The notes beneath the pieces were generated by a model, which was not told where the DNA came from, did not search any database, and was given only the letters and a program-made list of their open reading frames with translations. The position numbers and the translations under genes were made by a program. From Mangrovimicrobium sp033283325 (GTDB lineage Bacteria > Pseudomonadota > Gammaproteobacteria > Pseudomonadales > Halieaceae), in contig JAWMQO010000001.1 in NCBI GenBank assembly GCA_033283325.1, forward strand, positions 496,001-560,000: DNA of 64,000 nt. The letters are read 5' to 3'. Position 1 is the first letter of the stretch. Each line of letters opens with the position of its first letter. Below, in pieces: positions 10,114 through 18,652 of this stretch.

Positions 10114-11047
10114 CGCTGATCGATTCCTCGTTGGCGACCCGGCGCATGGACTCCGCGAGCAGGTCCGCAGTGGTAAGCTGGCGGATCTTGTCGGACTTCA
10201 AGGCCTCTTCGCGCAGAGGAATCGTGTCGGTAACCACCAGCTCGTCGAGCTGGGAGTTGGCCAAATTGTCGAGGGCCTTGCCGGACAGTACCGCGTGGGT
10301 ACAGTAGGCAACCACCCGCAGGGCGCCGCGCTCTTTCAGGGCGTTCGCCGCCTGGCACAGGGTGCCGGCGGTATCGACCAGGTCGTCCACCAGCAGCGCG
10401 GTGCGGTCTTTCACATCGCCGATCAGGTTCATCACCTGGGCCTCATTGGCCCGTGGACGTCGCTTGTCGATAATCGCCAGGTCCGCCTCGTTGAGCTGCT
10501 TGGCAATGGCTCGCGCCCGCACCACGCCGCCGATGTCCGGCGAAACCACGATCGGGTTCTCGTAGTTCTGGGCGACGATATCGTCGTTCAATATCGGCGA
10601 GCCGTAGACGTTATCCACCGGGCAGGAGAAAAAGCCCTGGATCTGTTCCGCGTGCAGGTCCATGGTCAGCAGGCGGTCGACGCCCACCGCGGCCAGCATG
10701 TCGGCCACTACCCGCGCGGTGATCGGCACCCGGGCGGAACGCACCCGGCGATCCTGGCGGGCATAGCCGAAGTAGGGCACCACCGCGGTGATGCGATCCG
10801 CCGACGCCCGGCGCAGCGCGTCGATCATCACCAGCAACTCCATCAGGTTGTCGTTGGTGGGCGCGCAGGTGGACTGCAGGACGAAGACGTCCTTGCCGCG
10901 AACGTTCTCGTTCAATTCCACGCAGACTTCGCCGTCGCTGAATTTGCCGACGTCCGCCTTGCCCAGGGACAGGTACAACCTGCTGGCGACTTTCTGTGCC
11001 AGCTCCGGATTGGCATTACCCGAGAAAACCATCATTTTCGAGGACAC
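10100..11047 (-). CDS. prs: Ribose-phosphate pyrophosphokinase
   Basis: A 315-residue PRPP synthetase, which makes 5-phosphoribosyl diphosphate from ribose 5-phosphate and ATP for nucleotide, His, Trp and NAD synthesis. Signature segments are FSDGEVCVELNENVRG near the N-terminus, the flexible-loop PYFGYARQDRR, the Mg-PRPP signature DLHAEQIQGFF, and the PRPP-binding VDDLVDTAGT near residue 220. GTG 11047 is preferred: AGGGG precedes it at about 10 bases, whereas the in-frame ATG at 11035 has no ribosome site. It lies downstream of tRNA-Gln and ispE, an order also found in pseudomonads. Confidence 0.97.
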   Translation of the reverse strand: MSSKMMVFSGNANPELAQKVASRLYLSLGKADVGKFSDGEVCVELNENVRGKDVFVLQSTCAPTNDNLMELLVMIDALRRASADRITAVVPYFGYARQDRRVRSARVPITARVVADMLAAVGVDRLLTMDLHAEQIQGFFSCPVDNVYGSPILNDDIVAQNYENPIVVSPDIGGVVRARAIAKQLNEADLAIIDKRRPRANEAQVMNLIGDVKDRTALLVDDLVDTAGTLCQAANALKERGALRVVAYCTHAVLSGKALDNLANSQLDELVVTDTIPLREEALKSDKIRQLTTADLLAESMRRVANEESISALFQ

Positions 11048-11135
11048 GATGCGCTACCCCTGTCTGTGGTTCGACAATTTCAGCCGCCGATAAAAATAAT
11101 GCCATACAACCATAGGATGCATGGCATCGTGAATA

Positions 11136-11210
11136 TGGCTGGGGTGGTAGGATTCGAACCTACGAATGCCGGGATCAAAACCCGGTGCCTTGCCGCTTGG
11201 CGACACCCCA
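11136..11210 (-). tRNA. tRNA-Gln (anticodon TTG)
   Basis: On the minus strand a 75-nt cloverleaf is visible. The acceptor stem TGGGGTG pairs with CACCCCA, the discriminator is G and CCA is encoded. The D-arm contains CCAAGCGG, the anticodon stem CCGGG/CCCGG encloses TTTTGAT (anticodon TTG), and the T-arm contains the conserved GGTTCGAATCC. It reads CAA codons. It lies between ispE and prs on the same strand and may be processed from their transcript. Confidence 0.96.
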
Positions 11211-11211
11211 A

Positions 11212-12078
11212 TCATTTTTTGCCTGAGGCCAGTCTCTGCAATGCCGGGGACTGGTTCAGGCCTCTGGCAACGAAACCTGGTAAATCCTCCGGCGCAGCTT
11301 GCAGGACGGACCGGGCGGAATCTTCGTCCGGGAAGCTGCTAAATACGCATGCGCCCGTGCCGGTCAATCGTGCACCCCCAAATTTCTCTAGCCAATTCAG
11401 TGCTTTATCAACTTCTGGGTGAAGTTTGCGCACCAGTTTCTGGCAGTCGTTCCGGGAGTGCCCCTCGAAAAAGGCCGCCATTTTGATGGCAGGGGAGTTG
11501 CGTGTCAATTCCCGATGAGAAAAAATTTCTGCGGTGGAAACATGGCACTGTGGTGTCAGTACCAGGTACCAGTTCCCGGGCAGTTCCACGGGGGTGAGTA
11601 TTTCCCCGACGCCCTCTGCCCAGGCGCTGTGCCCGGCGACGAATACCGGGACATCGGCGCCCAGCTGCCGGCCCAGTTTCTGCAGTTCGATGCCGGACAG
11701 GCCCCGGTCCCAGAGCCGGTTCAGCGCGAGCAGGGTCGTAGCGGCGTCGGAACTGCCGCCGCCCAGGCCACCACCGGCGGGTATCCGTTTTTCCAGCCGG
11801 ATGCTCACGCCCTTTTTACCAGCTTGTTCACCACCCTTCCCATGCTCCAGCAGCAGCCTGGCTGCACGCACGATGAGATTATCCCCCGGCGCAATGTCCG
11901 CGGGTGAACCTTCCAAGTGGATTTCGCCGCTGTCATTGGCGCAAAAGTGCAGCGTGTCGCCCCAGTCGAGCAACTGAAACAGGGTCTGCAACTCGTGGTA
12001 GCCGTCTTCCCTGCGCCCGGTGACATGGAGGAAAAGGTTGAGCTTGGCCGGCGCGGGCAGGGTGAGGGAATTGGTCAT
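11212..12078 (-). CDS. ispE: 4-diphosphocytidyl-2-C-methyl-D-erythritol kinase
   Basis: A 288-residue GHMP kinase of the non-mevalonate isoprenoid pathway, phosphorylating CDP-methylerythritol. The N-terminus PAPAKLNLFLHVTGRREDGYH is the IspE signature, with the catalytic Lys and His-containing first motif. The glycine-rich ATP loop PAGGGLGGGSSDAA lies near residue 100, and LTGTGACVF near the C-terminus is the third GHMP motif. ATG 12078 overlaps the lolB stop as ATGA, so translation is coupled; a frame extension upstream to 12096 has no conserved residues. Its stop is 2 bases from tRNA-Gln. Confidence 0.97.
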   Translation of the reverse strand: MTNSLTLPAPAKLNLFLHVTGRREDGYHELQTLFQLLDWGDTLHFCANDSGEIHLEGSPADIAPGDNLIVRAARLLLEHGKGGEQAGKKGVSIRLEKRIPAGGGLGGGSSDAATTLLALNRLWDRGLSGIELQKLGRQLGADVPVFVAGHSAWAEGVGEILTPVELPGNWYLVLTPQCHVSTAEIFSHRELTRNSPAIKMAAFFEGHSRNDCQKLVRKLHPEVDKALNWLEKFGGARLTGTGACVFSSFPDEDSARSVLQAAPEDLPGFVARGLNQSPALQRLASGKK

Positions 12079-12680
12079 GATGTGCCGAAGTCCCACTCCC
12101 GGAGGATGATCCGCGCGCGCGTAGTGTCCCGCGTGACTTCGATACGGGTGGGCAGGCGGCGGCCGCCAAAAAGCTCAAACTGCCCGTATTGTACGGTCCA
12201 GCCCTGTTGTCGCAGCAGGCTGGGCATATTGGTGCCGGGGTCGAATTCCAGTGTATCCACCGCGGCCCCGGGGGCGGGAATGCCCTTGAGCCAGTAGTGC
12301 AGTGAAGACAGGGGCAATTGCCACTGGTTTCTTGCCCGCAGCTCCGGGTCATCCAGCGCCCAGCGCTGGAAGTCATCGCCGCGGCGGATCGACAGGTGGT
12401 CACCGTCGCTTTCGATGGTGGTCGCGCTGAAGCCCAGCGGGCCGCTCAGGTCGAGGCGCGTAACCCGCCCCGACTGGCGCCAGTCGAGGCTCGCCGATTC
12501 CGCCTGCCCGGCATTGCGCAGGGCGATCTTGCCGCGCGCGGACCAGTGAGTTTCTGCCGCCAGTGCCGCGCGCAGCGCCTCCCAGTCGGCGCTGGTCGCC
12601 GCCGGCGGTCCCGGTGCGGTGGCGCAGGCGGCGAGCAACAGCAGGCTGGCCAGCGCCAGCCCATGCAACAGGCGCGTCAC
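12075..12680 (-). CDS. lolB: Outer-membrane lipoprotein LolB
   Basis: A 201-residue lipoprotein that accepts lipoproteins from LolA and inserts them into the outer membrane. It has a short basic N-terminus and the lipobox LLLAAC at residues 14-19. The body shows the LolB pattern W-SARGKIALRN, followed by antiparallel strands and a Trp-rich LHYWLKGIPAPG segment. The start is GTG at 12680, overlapping the stop of the TPR lipoprotein gene (GTGA). The TPR gene, lolB and ispE form a tightly overlapped unit transcribed away from hemA, the classic gammaproteobacterial layout. Confidence 0.93.
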   Translation of the reverse strand: MTRLLHGLALASLLLLAACATAPGPPAATSADWEALRAALAAETHWSARGKIALRNAGQAESASLDWRQSGRVTRLDLSGPLGFSATTIESDGDHLSIRRGDDFQRWALDDPELRARNQWQLPLSSLHYWLKGIPAPGAAVDTLEFDPGTNMPSLLRQQGWTVQYGQFELFGGRRLPTRIEVTRDTTRARIILREWDFGTS

Positions 12681-14455
12681 AGTCCGGGAGCCGGTGGCGG
12701 CGTTGGCAGCGCGAGCGCCTCCGGCTCGACGCCGAGGCGACGCAGGGTGGCCAGCAGCAACTGGTGCTGCGGGTCGGCAAGCAGGCCTGCCTGCCAGACC
12801 TGCATCGCCCGCTCGCGGTCGCCGCTGGCCCAGAGCGCCTCGCCGAGGTGCGCGGCGACTTCCGGGTCGGGGAACAGGGCGTAGGCCTGGGTGAGGAAGT
12901 GTATCGCGCCTTCCATGTCGCCCTTGCGGAACAGGACCCAGCCCATGCTGTCGAGGATGGCGGGCTCCTCCGGCCGCAGCTCCAGCGCGCGGGCGATGAG
13001 CGCATGGGCCTCATCGAGTCGTTCTGTCTGGTCCGCGAGGGTATAGCCCAGGGCGTTCAGGGCGTTGGCATTGTCCGGATCGCGGCTGAGGATCTCACGC
13101 AGGTCCGCCTCCATGCCCGCAAGGTCTCCAAGCTGCTGGTGTAACATGGCGCGGGCGTAAAGCAGGGATTCCGACTGCGGCAGATCCACCAGTGCCGTGT
13201 CCAGCACCTCCATGGCGTCGCTGGGATAGCTCGCAGCCCGCAGCAGTTCCGCTTCCAGTCCGTAGAGTTGCTCACGCAGCCCGGGCGCCACTTCACGCCG
13301 TCCACTGAACCACTCCTGTAATTCCCCCACGGCGCCGTCTTCCAGCATCAACTCGCCGATGCGCTGGTTAGCGGCGAGGAACTGGCGGCCCTCGCCGACC
13401 TGGCGGTAGTGAGCGAGGGCGGCCCCTGTGTCCCCGGTATTCTCGTCCAGCATGCCGAGATAGAAATGCGCCTCGTCGAGGCGTTCTCCGGTGGTCAGTA
13501 CCTGCTGCAGATAGGCCCGGGCGATGAGGTCGTCGCCCGCTTCGTGGTTGAGCAGCGCGAGCGACAGCAGGAGATCGGCGTCGCCCGGTGACTGCGCCGA
13601 GAGAATCTCGAATTGCTGGCGCGCCGCCTCCGGGTCCGTGGCACTGAGCAGCCGCGCGTACTCGAGGCGCAGGCGCCTGTTGTCGGGGTTTTCCGCCAGC
13701 ACCTGCTCGATATGGGTGAAAGGCTTCTCCTGCTGCAGTTGCAGGTTCATCCGGGCTTCCAGCAGCAGGGCCTGGTGTTGTTCCGGTTCGATCAGGAACA
13801 GTTGGTCGAGTTTTTCCTGGGCGGTCTCCAGCTCGCCGGATTCGGCGCTGGCAAGTGCCTGGGTGAGCAGCAGCGCCGGGTCATCGGGAAACTCGCTGGA
13901 CAGCCCCGCCAGCGCGGCATTCAGCTCCGCGCGCTCCTCGGGGCTGAGTGAGGCATAGTTTTGCAGCAGGGTGGGGAAATTGGCCTGTTGGCCCGAACGC
14001 GCCACGACGGCCATGTGGTCTATGGCTTCCAGTGGCTGGCCCTGCCGCGCCAGCAGGGTGGCGGCGGTGTTGTTGGCCTCCAGCGCACCCGGTTCCTGCG
14101 CCAGCCACAGTTGCACCGCCTCCAGGGTATACGCCTCGTTGTCGAGGAACTGCGCGAGGCGGGTGGCGTGGCGTGCTATGCCGGCGTCATTCAGGAGGCG
14201 GGCCTGCTCGAGGTAGTTCTGCATGGCGATGTCATAGTCGCCCCGGCGCAGGGCGAATTCCGCGACCAGCAGCGGATAGACGCTTTCGTCGGGGAAGGGG
14301 CGCTCGGGGGCTTCCACCACAGGGGCGGGTTCCGGGTTGATTTCCGCGGCTGCCGGTGTGCTCTCCGCTGGGGGCTGCTCCGGCGTGGCGGCGCAGGCGC
14401 CGAGAAGTGCGGCTGCCGGGACAAGTGCCAGAAACAGGGCGAGGGGACGGAACAT
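12677..14455 (-). CDS. TPR-repeat lipoprotein
   Basis: About 592 residues from ATG 14455; an alternative ATG at 14485 would lengthen the signal by ten residues, and neither has a good ribosome site. The N-terminus is a lipoprotein signal ending LLGAC. The rest is helical with many degenerate tetratricopeptide repeats. The clearest are at the C-terminus, with NALGYTLADQTERLDEAH and DSMGWVLFRKGDMEGAIHF, followed by AEVAAHLGEALWASGDRERA-like repeats. Such proteins are scaffold or partner-binding lipoproteins. The orthologous gene sits at this position beside hemA/lolB in many gammaproteobacteria, but its role is poorly defined. It overlaps lolB by 4 bases. Confidence 0.9.
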   Translation of the reverse strand: MFRPLALFLALVPAAALLGACAATPEQPPAESTPAAAEINPEPAPVVEAPERPFPDESVYPLLVAEFALRRGDYDIAMQNYLEQARLLNDAGIARHATRLAQFLDNEAYTLEAVQLWLAQEPGALEANNTAATLLARQGQPLEAIDHMAVVARSGQQANFPTLLQNYASLSPEERAELNAALAGLSSEFPDDPALLLTQALASAESGELETAQEKLDQLFLIEPEQHQALLLEARMNLQLQQEKPFTHIEQVLAENPDNRRLRLEYARLLSATDPEAARQQFEILSAQSPGDADLLLSLALLNHEAGDDLIARAYLQQVLTTGERLDEAHFYLGMLDENTGDTGAALAHYRQVGEGRQFLAANQRIGELMLEDGAVGELQEWFSGRREVAPGLREQLYGLEAELLRAASYPSDAMEVLDTALVDLPQSESLLYARAMLHQQLGDLAGMEADLREILSRDPDNANALNALGYTLADQTERLDEAHALIARALELRPEEPAILDSMGWVLFRKGDMEGAIHFLTQAYALFPDPEVAAHLGEALWASGDRERAMQVWQAGLLADPQHQLLLATLRRLGVEPEALALPTPPPAPGL

Positions 14456-14578
14456 AGACAAGGGGCGCGAGAGCCAAAGCGACATAGGTGGATAATAATG
14501 ACACAAGGGGGACGTTAAACCCAATTGGCGGGATATTTCATCGCTAACTTGTTAAAATTCCGGATGATTTTTCGCCGA

Positions 14579-14584
14579 TATGCT
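14579..14584 (+). promoter_or_regulatory. Candidate -10 element for hemA
   Basis: TATGCT lies 50 bases upstream of the hemA ATG in an AT-rich part of the 178-base divergent region between the TPR gene and hemA. No good -35 is visible at 16-18 bases, so this is weak. Confidence 0.25.
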
Positions 14585-14633
14585 AGAGTGCGCCGGTTTT
14601 AACCTGCGCCCTGACCAAGAGGCCCGCATAACC

Positions 14634-15995
14634 ATGAACCTGATCGCCCTGGGCATCAACCACAACTCCGCCGCTGTCGAAGTGCGCGAGAAAGTGGCGT
14701 TCGCCCCGGAGCAGGTCGGTGAAGCCATGGGGGACTGCTGCGGCAGCGCCGGCATCGACGAGGTGGTCATCCTCTCGACCTGCAATCGCACAGAGATATA
14801 TGCACTCGCACCCGCCGGTGCGGCGCTGGCGGAAAAGGCCGTGCAACTGATCGACTGGATGGCCGGCTACCATCACCTTGCGAGCGAGGATCTGCGCCGC
14901 TGCGCCTATCACTACGAGGGCGAACAGGCACTGCGCCATATCGTCCAGGTCGCCAGCGGCCTGGATTCCATGGTGCTGGGCGAGCCGCAGATTTTCGGCC
15001 AGCTCAAGTCTGCCTTCGCCGTGGCCGCCGAATCCGGCGCCGCGGGCAGCGAACTGGGCAGGTTATTCCAGCGCGTTTTCGCCCTCGCCAAGAAAGTGCG
15101 CACCGATACCGCCATCGGTGAGAACCCGGTCTCGGTCGCCTATGCCGCAGTGGACCTGGCCGGGCATATCTTCTCCAACCTGAATGACTGTCGGGCGCTG
15201 CTGGTCGGCGCCGGCGAGACTATCGAACTGGTCGCGCGCCACCTGGCGGATGCCGGCGTCTCGCGTATCGTCATCGCCAACCGCACCCTGGGCCGGGCCA
15301 GGGAGCTCGCTGAGCAGTTTGGCGCGGAGGCGGTCCTGCTCGCGGAAATCCCGGAGCAGCTGCCGATGGCGGATATCGTCATTACCTCCACCGGCAGCCA
15401 GTTGCCCATCCTCGGCAAGGGCGCGGTGGAGCAGGCGGTCAAGGCGCGCAAGCACCGCCCCATCCTGATGGTCGATATCGCGGTGCCGCGGGATATCGAG
15501 CCCCAGGTGAATGAGCTGCGCGACGTCTATCTCTACAGCGTTGATGACCTGCGCGAGATCGTCGACGAGAACATGCGCAGCCGGCGCCATGAGGCGCGCA
15601 AGGCCGACCAGATCATCGCCGCGGGTATCGAGGCCTACCGGGAAGACCTGCGCCGTCTCAGCGCCGTGGACCTGGTCAAGGAGTTCCGCGGCGCCGCGGA
15701 CCAGACCCGCGAGGAAGAACTGGAAAAAGCGCTGCGCAACCTGGCCCGCGGGCAGTCACCCGAGCATGTGGTGACACAACTGGCCCGCGCCCTGACCAAC
15801 AAGCTGATCCACGCGCCCACCACCGGCCTCAAGGACATCTGCGCCAGCGGCCAGACCGAGCATCTGGCGCAGGCACGGCGCCTGCTGGGCATGGCCCTTG
15901 AAAACGAGGAGACAGCCGGGGCTGATACTGCAGCTGCCGATACCCTCGAAATATCCACTGAAGACACCGATCACTCGAGACACACCCTGCAATGA
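14634..15995 (+). CDS. hemA: Glutamyl-tRNA reductase
   Basis: A 453-residue enzyme reducing Glu-tRNA(Glu) to glutamate-1-semialdehyde, the first step of C5-pathway tetrapyrrole synthesis. The N-terminal catalytic domain has GINHNSAAV and the nucleophile Cys50 in STCNRTEIY. The central NADPH domain has VGAGETIELVARHL and ANRT. The C-terminal dimerisation helix region contains VDDLREIVDENMRSR. ATG 14634 starts at the conserved MNLIALG and removes an upstream extension from 14580. The stop overlaps the prfA start (ATGA), as in most gammaproteobacteria. Supply of haem fits the P450 encoded later but is generic. Confidence 0.97.
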   Translation: MNLIALGINHNSAAVEVREKVAFAPEQVGEAMGDCCGSAGIDEVVILSTCNRTEIYALAPAGAALAEKAVQLIDWMAGYHHLASEDLRRCAYHYEGEQALRHIVQVASGLDSMVLGEPQIFGQLKSAFAVAAESGAAGSELGRLFQRVFALAKKVRTDTAIGENPVSVAYAAVDLAGHIFSNLNDCRALLVGAGETIELVARHLADAGVSRIVIANRTLGRARELAEQFGAEAVLLAEIPEQLPMADIVITSTGSQLPILGKGAVEQAVKARKHRPILMVDIAVPRDIEPQVNELRDVYLYSVDDLREIVDENMRSRRHEARKADQIIAAGIEAYREDLRRLSAVDLVKEFRGAADQTREEELEKALRNLARGQSPEHVVTQLARALTNKLIHAPTTGLKDICASGQTEHLAQARRLLGMALENEETAGADTAAADTLEISTEDTDHSRHTLQ

Positions 15996-17074
15996 AAGCT
16001 TCACTCCTGGCCAAGCTGGAAACTCTGACTGACCGGCACGAGGAGGTATCGGCCCTGCTCGGCGACAGCGAGACCATCGCCGACCAGGATCGCTTCCGTG
16101 ACCTCTCCCGCGAGTACTCGGAGCTGGAAGCGGTGGTCAGGTGCTACGCCGATTACAGCCGCGTGCGGAGTGACCTGGACGAGGCCCGGGCGATGCTCGA
16201 AGACGCCGACCCTGACCTGCGGGAAATGGCCCAGGAGGAACTGCAGGCCGGCGGTGAGCGCCTGGCCGAGTTGGAAGGCGAGCTGCAGACACTGCTGCTG
16301 CCGCGGGACCCCAATGATTCCCATAACGTATTCCTCGAGATCCGCGCCGGCACCGGCGGTGACGAGGCGGCGATCTTCGCCGGTGATCTCTACCGCATGT
16401 ACGCCCGCTACGCCGAACAGATGGGCTGGAAAATCGAGGTCCTGTCAGAGCGACCCGGGGAGCATGGCGGTTACAAGGAAATCATCACCCGGGTGGAGGG
16501 GCGCGACGTCTATGCGCAGCTGAAGTTCGAATCCGGCGCCCACCGCGTGCAGCGCGTGCCGGAGACCGAGTCCCAGGGACGCATTCACACTTCCGCCTGC
16601 ACCGTGGCGATCCTGCCCGAGGCCGAGGAGGTGGACGCGGTGGAAATCAACAAGGCGGACCTGCGTGTCGATACCTACCGGGCCTCCGGCGCGGGCGGCC
16701 AGCACGTCAACAAGACCGACTCCGCCGTCCGCATTACCCACATCCCCAGCGGCATCGTGGTGGAATGCCAGGACGAGCGCTCCCAGCACAAGAATCGCGC
16801 CCGCGCCATGTCCCTGCTGCAGGCCAAGCTGCAGTCCAGCGCCCAGGACAAGCAGGCGGAAGAGCAGGCCTCCCTGCGTCGGGACCTGGTCGGCACCGGC
16901 GACCGTTCCGACCGCATCCGCACCTACAACTTCCCCCAGGGCAGGCTCACCGACCACCGGATCAACCTGACCCTCTACAAGCTCGGCGAAGTCATGGAAG
17001 GGGACCTCGGCGCGGTCGTCGGCCCCCTGCGGCAGGAGTACCAGGCCGACCAGCTCGCCGCACTGGCGGACTGA
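15992..17074 (+). CDS. prfA: Peptide chain release factor 1
   Basis: A 360-residue RF1 that recognises UAA and UAG stops. The GGQ hydrolysis motif is at residues 235-237 within GAGGQHVNKTDSAVR. The codon-recognition PxT tripeptide appears as PET in VPETESQGR. Length and order match RF1 rather than RF2. The ATG overlaps the hemA stop and the TGA overlaps the prmC ATG, giving translational coupling with the methylase that modifies the GGQ glutamine. Confidence 0.98.
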   Translation: MKASLLAKLETLTDRHEEVSALLGDSETIADQDRFRDLSREYSELEAVVRCYADYSRVRSDLDEARAMLEDADPDLREMAQEELQAGGERLAELEGELQTLLLPRDPNDSHNVFLEIRAGTGGDEAAIFAGDLYRMYARYAEQMGWKIEVLSERPGEHGGYKEIITRVEGRDVYAQLKFESGAHRVQRVPETESQGRIHTSACTVAILPEAEEVDAVEINKADLRVDTYRASGAGGQHVNKTDSAVRITHIPSGIVVECQDERSQHKNRARAMSLLQAKLQSSAQDKQAEEQASLRRDLVGTGDRSDRIRTYNFPQGRLTDHRINLTLYKLGEVMEGDLGAVVGPLRQEYQADQLAALAD

Positions 17075-17904
17075 TGCCCACGGTGCAGGAACTGCTGCGC
17101 GACGCCGCCGGCCTGCCTGGCGACAGTCCGCGCCGCGATGCCGAAATCCTGCTCTGCCACTGTCTCGACAAACCCCGCAGCTGGCTCTACGCCTGGTCGG
17201 AATCCGAGGTCGAAGGAGAGAAGCTGCTACAGTTTCGCGAACTGCTGCGGCGCCGCAGCGCCGGCGAACCGGTGGCCTGGCTCACCGGCACCCGGGAATT
17301 CTGGTCGCTGCCGCTGGAGGTTTCTCCCGATACCCTGATACCCCGCGCGGACACCGAGACCCTGGTTGAATGGGCGCTGGAACTGCCCCTGCCTGCGGAC
17401 GCCCGGGTAGTCGACCTCGGTACCGGTACCGGCGCCATCGCCCTGGCCCTGGCCAGCGAACGGCCGGACTGGCATGTCTCCGGGGTGGACTTCAATCCCG
17501 CCGCGGCGGCCCTGGCCCGGCGCAACGCCGAACGCTGCGGACTCTCGCGAGTCGGCTTCCTGGTCTCGGACTGGTTTTCCGCCCTGGGCGGTCCCTTCGA
17601 CCTGGTGGTGGCCAACCCGCCCTACATCGAAGAACACGATCCGCACCTCGAGGAAGGCGACCTGCGTTTCGAGCCGCGCTCGGCCCTGGTGGCCGGGGAC
17701 GGGGGCTTCGCGGACCTCGATGCAATTATTTGCAGATCTGTCGATTTTCTCGCCGACGGCGCCTGGTTACTGCTCGAACACGGCTTCGAACAGGGCCCCG
17801 GGGTGCGCGGCGGCTTGCAGGCTGCCGGTTTTACCGGGGTCCAGACGCGTTGCGACCTGGCGGGCCAGGAACGGATCAGCGGGGGGTGCTGGCGTGCTCA
17901 GTGA
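17074..17904 (+). CDS. prmC: Release-factor glutamine methyltransferase
   Basis: A 276-residue SAM-dependent methylase that N5-methylates the GGQ Gln of RF1 and RF2. The SAM-binding VVDLGTGTGAIALALA is near residue 110 and the catalytic NPPY is at residues 181-184. The helical N-terminal domain carries the LTGTREFW motif and PRADTETLVE. ATG 17074 overlaps the prfA stop. Its 3' end overlaps the following moeB-type gene by 11 bases, so all four genes hemA-prfA-prmC-moeB appear cotranscribed. Confidence 0.97.
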   Translation: MPTVQELLRDAAGLPGDSPRRDAEILLCHCLDKPRSWLYAWSESEVEGEKLLQFRELLRRRSAGEPVAWLTGTREFWSLPLEVSPDTLIPRADTETLVEWALELPLPADARVVDLGTGTGAIALALASERPDWHVSGVDFNPAAAALARRNAERCGLSRVGFLVSDWFSALGGPFDLVVANPPYIEEHDPHLEEGDLRFEPRSALVAGDGGFADLDAIICRSVDFLADGAWLLLEHGFEQGPGVRGGLQAAGFTGVQTRCDLAGQERISGGCWRAQ

Positions 17905-18652
17905 CGACGAACTGCTGCGTTACAACCGGCAGATACTGATGCCGGAGTTCGATATCGCCGGGCAGGAGAAGCTCTTGCGCAGCCGGGTGCTGATCGTCGG
18001 CCTCGGCGGTCTGGGCTGTCCCGCCGCGCTCTATCTCGCCGCAGCGGGGGTGGGCGAACTGCATCTCGCCGATGGCGACGTGGTGGAACTTTCCAACCTG
18101 CAGCGCCAGGTCGCCCACGGCGATGCCGACATCGGGCGCAACAAGGCCGCCTCGGTGGCCGACAGCATTGCCGCGATCAACGCCGCGGTGAAGGTGGAGG
18201 TGATCGCCGAGCGCCTGGATGCGGCGGCCATGGCCGCTCGGGTGGCGCTGGTCGACCTCGTGCTCGACGCCACCGACAACTACCCGGCGCGCTTCGATCT
18301 CAACCGCGCCTGTATCGCCGCGCAAGTGCCGCTGCTCTCTGCCGCGGCGGTTCGTGCGGAAGGGCAGCTGGCCCTGTTCGACCCCCATGGCGGCGGCCCC
18401 TGCTATCGCTGTGTCTACCCCGTCGAGGGCGATGAAACGGCGCTCAGTTGCAGTGAGAGCGGCGTGCTCGCCCCGGTCGTTGGCGTCCTCGGCAGCCTGC
18501 AGGCGATGGAGGCCCTGAAGCAGCTCGCGAATTACGGCAGCGGCCTGAGGGGGCAACTGCTGCTGGTCGACCTGCGCTCGATGGATTTCCGCCGCCTCGG
18601 AGTCACGCCGCGTCCGGGCTGTCCTGACTGCGCTCACCTGCATCCCCGTTGA
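17894..18652 (+). CDS. moeB: Molybdopterin-synthase adenylyltransferase MoeB (ThiF/HesA family)
   Basis: A 252-residue E1-like enzyme that adenylates the C-terminal glycine of MoaD in molybdopterin synthesis. The nucleotide-binding GLGGLGCPAALYLAAAGVG is near residue 37, followed by the LSNLQRQVAHGDADIG signature. Zn-binding cysteine pairs lie in CYRC and CPDC, and the conserved Cys region CSESGVLAPVVG is present. The best start is GTG 17894 inside prmC. Its last 50 bases overlap the 3' end of the convergent MATE gene. The product is relevant here because two molybdopterin enzymes are encoded downstream in the window. A ThiF or tRNA-sulfurtransferase partner role cannot be excluded. Confidence 0.88.
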   Translation: MLSDDELLRYNRQILMPEFDIAGQEKLLRSRVLIVGLGGLGCPAALYLAAAGVGELHLADGDVVELSNLQRQVAHGDADIGRNKAASVADSIAAINAAVKVEVIAERLDAAAMAARVALVDLVLDATDNYPARFDLNRACIAAQVPLLSAAAVRAEGQLALFDPHGGGPCYRCVYPVEGDETALSCSESGVLAPVVGVLGSLQAMEALKQLANYGSGLRGQLLLVDLRSMDFRRLGVTPRPGCPDCAHLHPR

